This document shows positions 55,208 to 60,000 of a DNA stretch of 60,000 bases, piece after piece (positions within the stretch are counted from its first letter, which is position 1; each line of letters starts with the position of its first letter). Origin of the DNA: Bolinopsis microptera (lineage: Eukaryota; Ctenophora; Tentaculata; Lobata; Bolinopsidae); the NCBI RefSeq assembly GCF_026151205.1, contig NC_087072.1, positions 14,672,169 to 14,732,168 on the forward strand, read 5' to 3'. A program made the translations under genes and the position numbers. The notes below the pieces were generated by a model. That model was not told the DNA's origin, did no database searches, and worked only from the letters and a program-made list of their open reading frames with translations.

Positions 55208-56355
55208 GTGCTGGGCTAATAACATGATCAGTTTCTGTCCAACACTGTTATTGAGCTTCGACCATGTTGATCGAGCAATTATATGTTGCTCAGGCAATTA
55301 TTAGTGGTGGTTGGCATATTGTGTGGTCACTTTTCAACTTTCAACCCCCCCCCCCCCTCCTTCCGTCATAAGTTTTACTACTTTGCTATTATAGTTAAAA
55401 TCACACTTTTATTTCAGAAATGGCGGAACAAAAACCTAAAGAGTTGCGCAAGGATAATCATAAAATAGAGATGATAAAGATCGAGCAACCTGCTACTAGT
55501 TTATCATCTTGTGCATGTAAATTGGAGGATGGCTGCCCTGAATTTAGTAATGTTCTTTTCAAGACTGAACCAACTATAAATGAAGATATGAAGGAAATGG
55601 GTTATATGAATTCCTGTAGGTCAGTCATAAAAACTGAACCTGTAGACTGTAAAGAATTTCAATGTGATCTTTGTCAAGAGTCAGTCGATCAACCTAACTC
55701 ATCTCTTTCTAATGTACAATCTGTCCCTGATCCTCTGAAGACCAACCCTCATAGCAATGTGGTTATCTCTCATCCTATTGAAAATACTAATCTTTCTGGG
55801 TCTGGACTCAACTTAAAGAAGCGTATGTCAACTCACACCGGAGAGAAATCTGACACTGACAGTTTGCGTGAATATAGGGCTAACAAATCAAGCCAATTAA
55901 ACAAAGATATGTTGACTCATACGGGAGAGAAACTTTATAAATGCGATATTTGTACCTACTCTGCAAGACAAAATGCCCATCTTACTGCTCACAAACGAAC
56001 TCACACTGGAGAGAAACCTTATCCCTGCAGTTTGTGTGACTACAGGGCTAAAACATCAGGTGTTTTGAAGAGACATATGTTTACACACACTGGAGAGAAA
56101 CCTCACAAGTGTGATATTTGTAACTACTCGGCTGTATGTAAAAGTTCTCTGTTGATTCACAAACGAACACATACTGGAGAGAAACCTCAAAAGTGTGATA
56201 TTTGTAACTACTCTGCTGCAACTAAAAGTACTCTGATGAGTCACAAACGAACTCACACTGGTGAGGAACCTTACCCTTGTAGTTTGTGTGACTATAGGGC
56301 TAGCCAATCAAGCAATTTAAAGGTACATATGTTTACTCACACTGGAGAGAAACCG

Positions 56356-57892
56356 GCAACTTGTACGAACACCGATGGGACATTAAGACAACATTAAGAC
56401 AACATTAAGACAACAATAAGACAACATTAAGACAACATTAAGACAACAATAAGACAACGTTAACGCAACAAACACCAATAAGACAACAAACGATAAAACA
56501 ACATTAAGGCAACATTAAGGCAACATTAAAGCAAACATTAAGACAACATTAAGACAACATTAAGGCAACAATAAGACAACAATAAGACAACAATAAGACA
56601 ACAATAAGACAAGATTAAGACAACAAACACCGATAAGACAACGAAATAGGATAAAATATTAAGACAACATTAAGACAACATTAAGACAACATTAAGACAA
56701 CAAACTCAATTAAGACAACATTAAGACAACATTAAGACAACAAAATCATTTAAGACAACATTAAAACAACAAATTCTTTAAAACAACATTAAGACAACAA
56801 ACTCGTTTAAGACTACATTAATGCAACAAAATGTTTAGAATATGTAATATACGGCCGGGATTTCATTGCCGCAGTTAAAAAGGGTAGGATTAGGTTCTTT
56901 TGCGATAGTCAAAACGCGACAACTAGCGCTGGATGGCGACAACTAGCGCTATCCAGCGCTAGTTGTCGCCATCCAGCGCTAGTTGTCGCTATCCAGCGCT
57001 GGATAACGCTGGCCAGCGCAAAATATATATGTTCGATAATTGTCGCTATCTAGCGCTAGTTGTCGCCATCCAGCGCTAGTTGTCGCCATCCAGCGCTAGT
57101 TGTCGCTATCCAGCGCTAGTTGTCGCTGGCTATGCGACACTGTCGCACGCGATAGTTTGCGATGGCCAGCGCAACTGGCCATCGCAGAAAACAGTTCGAT
57201 AACTAGCGCTGGATAGCGACAACTAGCGCTGGATAGCGACAACTAGCGCTGGCCAGCGCTAAGCGATAGCCAGCGCTGGCCAGAGCTGGCCATCGATATC
57301 CAGCGCTAACCAGCGCTGGCCAGCGCTAGCCAGCGCAATGTATCAAAATCATATACTTGCGATATTACTCGGATGATGATTAATCACTTTACACTCGACT
57401 GTCACGTGACTTTTTAAACCCATTTTCTGACTCTAGCTGGTTCTGAACGACTTTTCGAAACCCTATCCCTCTAATCTGATCCCAACCCTAACCCTAACCC
57501 AATCCTTAACAAAAACATATGCTGAAACCCTAACCCTAACAAGAAATTAGACTAACTTCCTTATACGGTCATATCACGTGATCGATACAGTTTTTCGCCA
57601 ATATCTCGTCAGGAGAGCATTTTAACCCTATGTCATGGGGGTTGATTCGGAATTAGCGTCCGAAAATACATTGCATCGATTGAAGTTGGTTACAACCATC
57701 GGGGGCCCTTTTAGAACAATCTCGAACTCGAAGATCGACTGTGATTTAGCACGCTCGATATTAGTATTACTCGTCAGCCAGCGCTGGCCAGCGCAATATA
57801 GTTGCGATATTACTCGTCAGCTAGCGCTGGCTAGCGCTGGTTAGCGCTGGCTAGCGCTGGTTAGCGCTGGTTAGCGCTGGCTAGCGCTGGTT
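56356..57892. repeat. 1.5-kb insert of AGACAACATTA and AGCGCT motif arrays (element 7)
   Basis: 56378-56828 is a tandem and spaced array of AAGACAACATT-like units. 56925-57345 and 57776-57892 hold tens of AGCGCT palindromes in units such as CCAGCGCTAGTTGTCGC, with orientation reversing around a perfect hairpin (arms GCGATGGCCAG / CTGGCCATCGC, 57159-57185). CCCTAA repeats lie at 57484-57500 and 57529-57541. No terminal inverted repeat or target duplication was found. Confidence 0.8.
57484..57541. repeat. Short telomere-type CCCTAA tracts
   Basis: Two tracts of two to three CCCTAA units (TTAGGG on the other strand) lie inside the ZF12 insert. Confidence 0.7.
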
Positions 57893-58259
57893 TTGAAGGT
57901 ACATATGTTGACTCATACGGGAGAGAAACCTTATAAATGTGATATTTGTACCTACTCTGCAAGACAAAATTCCCACCTCACTGAACACAAACGAACTCAC
58001 ACTGGTGAGAAACCTTACCCCTGCAGTTTGTGTGACTATAGGGCCAACAAATCAAGCGATTTGAACAGACATATGCTGACTCATACTAGATATAAACCCT
58101 TTAAAATTTGAATTAGAACGGTCAATTAAATTTTGTTCCCACGTCTTGTCTTATACTGCAGAACAATATCACGATTACGATTCCAATGAACTCCAAGCTT
58201 TACCGAAGAGTGGTCATCTTGCTCACACGGTAGCCTGATCAGATTTGTGACCATATTGT

Positions 58260-58318
58260 TGTGAATTGTATTGTGACTATATAAGAGAAAACCAAGAGTG
58301 ATTTGATTTAATTGAATA
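58260..58318 (+). pseudogene. Fossil terminal finger in the 3' region of ZF12
   Basis: TGTGAATTGTATTGTGACTA through AAAACCAAGAGTGATTTGAT aligns with the type I CEIYCGY..TKSDLIEH codons. The upstream codon CGA of type I is TGA here (58246-58248), a CpG-type change. Confidence 0.7.
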
Positions 58319-58412
58319 TCTACTATGTAGGGAAAGTTGAGGGCAAAATGTGAAATATCTGCTAGTTAGCAATATTGATAGCAGCAATTTTATCTAAAAT
58401 ATTTTATTCTCG

Positions 58413-59880
58413 TACGGGTATCGGCCTTACAAAATGACAGGCCTCACAAAATGACAGCCCGCATAGACCATGCTGTAGCTTAGGTTCCCTATACATTGAA
58501 CCCTATTCCTTTTACTGTATGAAAGAAAAAGCATTAATTAACACTTCCCAAGGAATGATAATGACATAGAATCTATATTTCTTACATAAATATGGAAGTT
58601 TTTGCTGTTCAGTCATTGCCCCGCCTAACTGTTACCCAGAATGGAGACCAAAGTTTTGAATTTAACCCCAGAAAACCAGGTACTACCATGACTTATGTCA
58701 ATCAAAGACTACTCTGGTCAAATAAAAAAACTGATTTAGTGACCTTGGTAGAAGAAATGACAAAAAAATGACCTAGCCTCACAAAATGACAGTGTTATGC
58801 CTCACAAAATGACAGTTTTATTTTATGATACAAAGATGTCATATTTATATTGGATGCCCCTTGCCTAATTATTGGTATTCTTAAACCCAGTAAGCTCATG
58901 ATGAGCCTAAATGTGTTTGTTTGATCATCAATTTTGATCAAAATGCCTCACAAAATGACACCGAAAAGCCTTACAAAATGACAATGTTTCAGATTGAATT
59001 ATTTTCATCATCTAAAATGGATCAGAGACAGTCAATACAAGAAGGAGTTAAAAATAATCATATTCTGACAGTTAACAATCAAGTAGCATTAAAATAGTGC
59101 AGTTCTGATATCAAAACTTTGATTTCAAACTCTTTGATTTCAAACTCTGATTTCAAAACTCAACGAAATAAAGAGCTTCTATTTTGTGAAAGCAGAGAGT
59201 AATAACAACTCCTAAAACATGTCAAACGTTAACTAAACACTGAAAAGTGATCTATCCAGTCATAGAAAGTATCAAATATAACCAAATACTGTGTTCAAGT
59301 ATGAAAACAAAAAATGATTTTTACGCCTCACAAAATGACATTTTTTAAATTTTTTCAAAGTATAAAAAATGTTCCTTTTTAAATATATTTTGGTAAAAAC
59401 AGAACTGGTATAATATAAACAACATATATATCTAACAGTAAGACACGTGAAAGAATAATGAAACTTTTTCCCAAATCGGATTTGAAGTGATGCCGTTTTG
59501 GGTTGTCATTTTGTAAGGCACTATCTCACGCGAAATTGCCCAACTTTTTTTAATCATCCTTTTTCCTGTAAAAGCTATTCTAATCTTTAATCTATTATAT
59601 TTATCTAACTGTCCTAGGTGAAATCAAATTTCTATAGGCTGCTGTTAAAAAATGACAGCCGTGACGAAATTGTCATTTTGTAAGGCATGTTTTTTTGGAA
59701 GATTTCAAAGATGACAATTTTTATCGCAAAATTTACGGTTTTTCAATCAAATCAACCCCCGGGAAGAAAAATATACCTGTTGAACTACCTATCTGGATAA
59801 TAAAACATGAACAAAACTCATTTTTGTGCATTTCAGAGCCATCTCCTTTTTCGTGTCATTTTGTAAGGCCGATACCCGTA
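58413..59880. mobile_element. TA-flanked element filled with CCTCACAAAATGACA motifs (element 3)
   Basis: Inverted ends CGGGTATCGGCCTTACAAAA (58415) and complement (to 59878), flanked by TA within GTAC. The uninterrupted site CTCGTACGTTATATTTTTCT exists at 47331-47350 (as GTCGTACGTTAT). The motif is direct at 58425, 58442, 58777, 58800, 58946, 58969 and 59326 and inverted at 59504, 59671 and 59854. The CGGGTA end is shared with element 2. Non-coding. Confidence 0.85.
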
Positions 59881-60000
59881 CGTTATATTTTTCTTGTTTA
59901 TTTTTAATCGAATTCTGAACGTCATACAAATATCTTGATATAATAAATTTATCAATTTTGCCATTTGTTTCATTTAGCTGTTTCTTGGGAAATTCAAGAT
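59881..60000 (+). repeat. Start of another type I 5' flanking block
   Basis: The sequence after the element matches the block upstream of ZF3/ZF8/ZF10/ZF11 (GATATAATAAATTTATCAAT, TTAGCTGTTTCTTGGGAAAT). A further type I finger gene is expected just beyond the window. Confidence 0.7.

Larger units (their letters stand above)
55420..58111 (+). pseudogene. ZF12: type II zinc-finger gene split by a repeat array
   Basis: 55420-56355 encodes MAEQKPKELRKDNHK, FKTEP and IKTEP, a cysteine-poor broken finger and five good fingers, then leaves the family sequence after TGEKP and stops at 56395. Family sequence resumes at 57893 with LKVHMLTHTGEKPYKCDICT, two fingers and HTRYKPFKI (58111). It is most similar to ZF4. 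Both sides of the break carry a related LKVHM.THTGEKP segment, so the insertion may have been accompanied by loss or duplication of part of a finger. Confidence 0.85.

Noticed and set aside
24014-55800. KRAB, SCAN, BTB or ZAD domain in the finger proteins
   Set aside because: None of the characteristic motifs is visible; the N termini are short, acidic and carry only psi-K-x-E motifs and scattered cysteines.
56380-56828. AGACAACATTA array as a coding extension of ZF12
   Set aside because: The frame stops at 56395 and the unit is simple-sequence DNA not found in any paralogue.
57484-57541. A true chromosome end or telomere fusion
   Set aside because: Only two to three CCCTAA units per tract, inside an insert with finger-gene sequence on both sides.
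1-60000. tRNA, rRNA or other structured RNA genes
   Set aside because: No sequence with the expected conserved boxes or folds was recognised on either strand; a covariance-model search would be needed to exclude small ones.

Overview
This is AT-rich animal nuclear DNA. GT-AG spliced genes, a class A GPCR, a large C2H2 zinc-finger cluster, an APE-type LINE and short TTAGGG-type tracts point to an invertebrate. The LINE and finger style would fit a cnidarian-like animal, but the species cannot be fixed from the sequence.

Left third (1-21,070): one + strand gene, the ASPM / abnormal-spindle orthologue, rebuilt here as 23 exons (20..20868, about 2,215 aa). It has an N-terminal ASH domain, a long basic S/T-P-rich region, two calponin-homology domains and about 32 IQ motifs in one 3.3-kb exon. 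It lacks a long C-terminal domain. Its introns hold an antisense two-exon GPCR gene (11029-12236), a 5'-truncated LINE (3639-4345) and two large inverted-repeat elements, one nested inside another.

Right two thirds (22,470-60,000): a tandem cluster of twelve C2H2 zinc-finger genes plus one older relic, all on the + strand. They are called ZF0-ZF12 here, left to right. Two subtypes exist. Type I ends in an atypical finger and VHG..DLK; type II ends in HTRYKPF.I. The recurrent unit is a type I gene followed by a type II gene (ZF1-2, ZF3-4, ZF8-9, ZF11-12), so the cluster grew by duplicating gene pairs. ZF2, ZF4, ZF6, ZF10 and ZF11 look intact over the finger region. ZF3 and ZF8 have a stop codon near the normal start. 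ZF0, ZF1, ZF5, ZF7, ZF9 and ZF12 are broken by decay, a frameshift, a truncation, ligand loss, a LINE and a repeat array respectively. The shared N-terminal region carries repeated psi-K-x-E motifs next to prolines, which suggests SUMO-dependent repressors.

The most unusual content is a set of large non-coding inserts (about 0.8-3.6 kb). Most have terminal inverted repeats and target-site duplications, and each is filled with many copies of its own 9-16 bp motif. The motif differs from element to element (GAGGTTAACC, CCCCTAAAATGTCA, GGTGGTTAA, GTAAATTTCGTCACA, ATTGACATTA, CCTCACAAAATGACA, AGCGCT), but the layout is shared: the motif lies in or near the terminal repeat, mainly direct in the left part and inverted in the right. 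For several, the uninterrupted site can be read from a paralogous finger gene in the same window. A plausible but untested reading is a zinc-finger / transposable-element arms-race locus.
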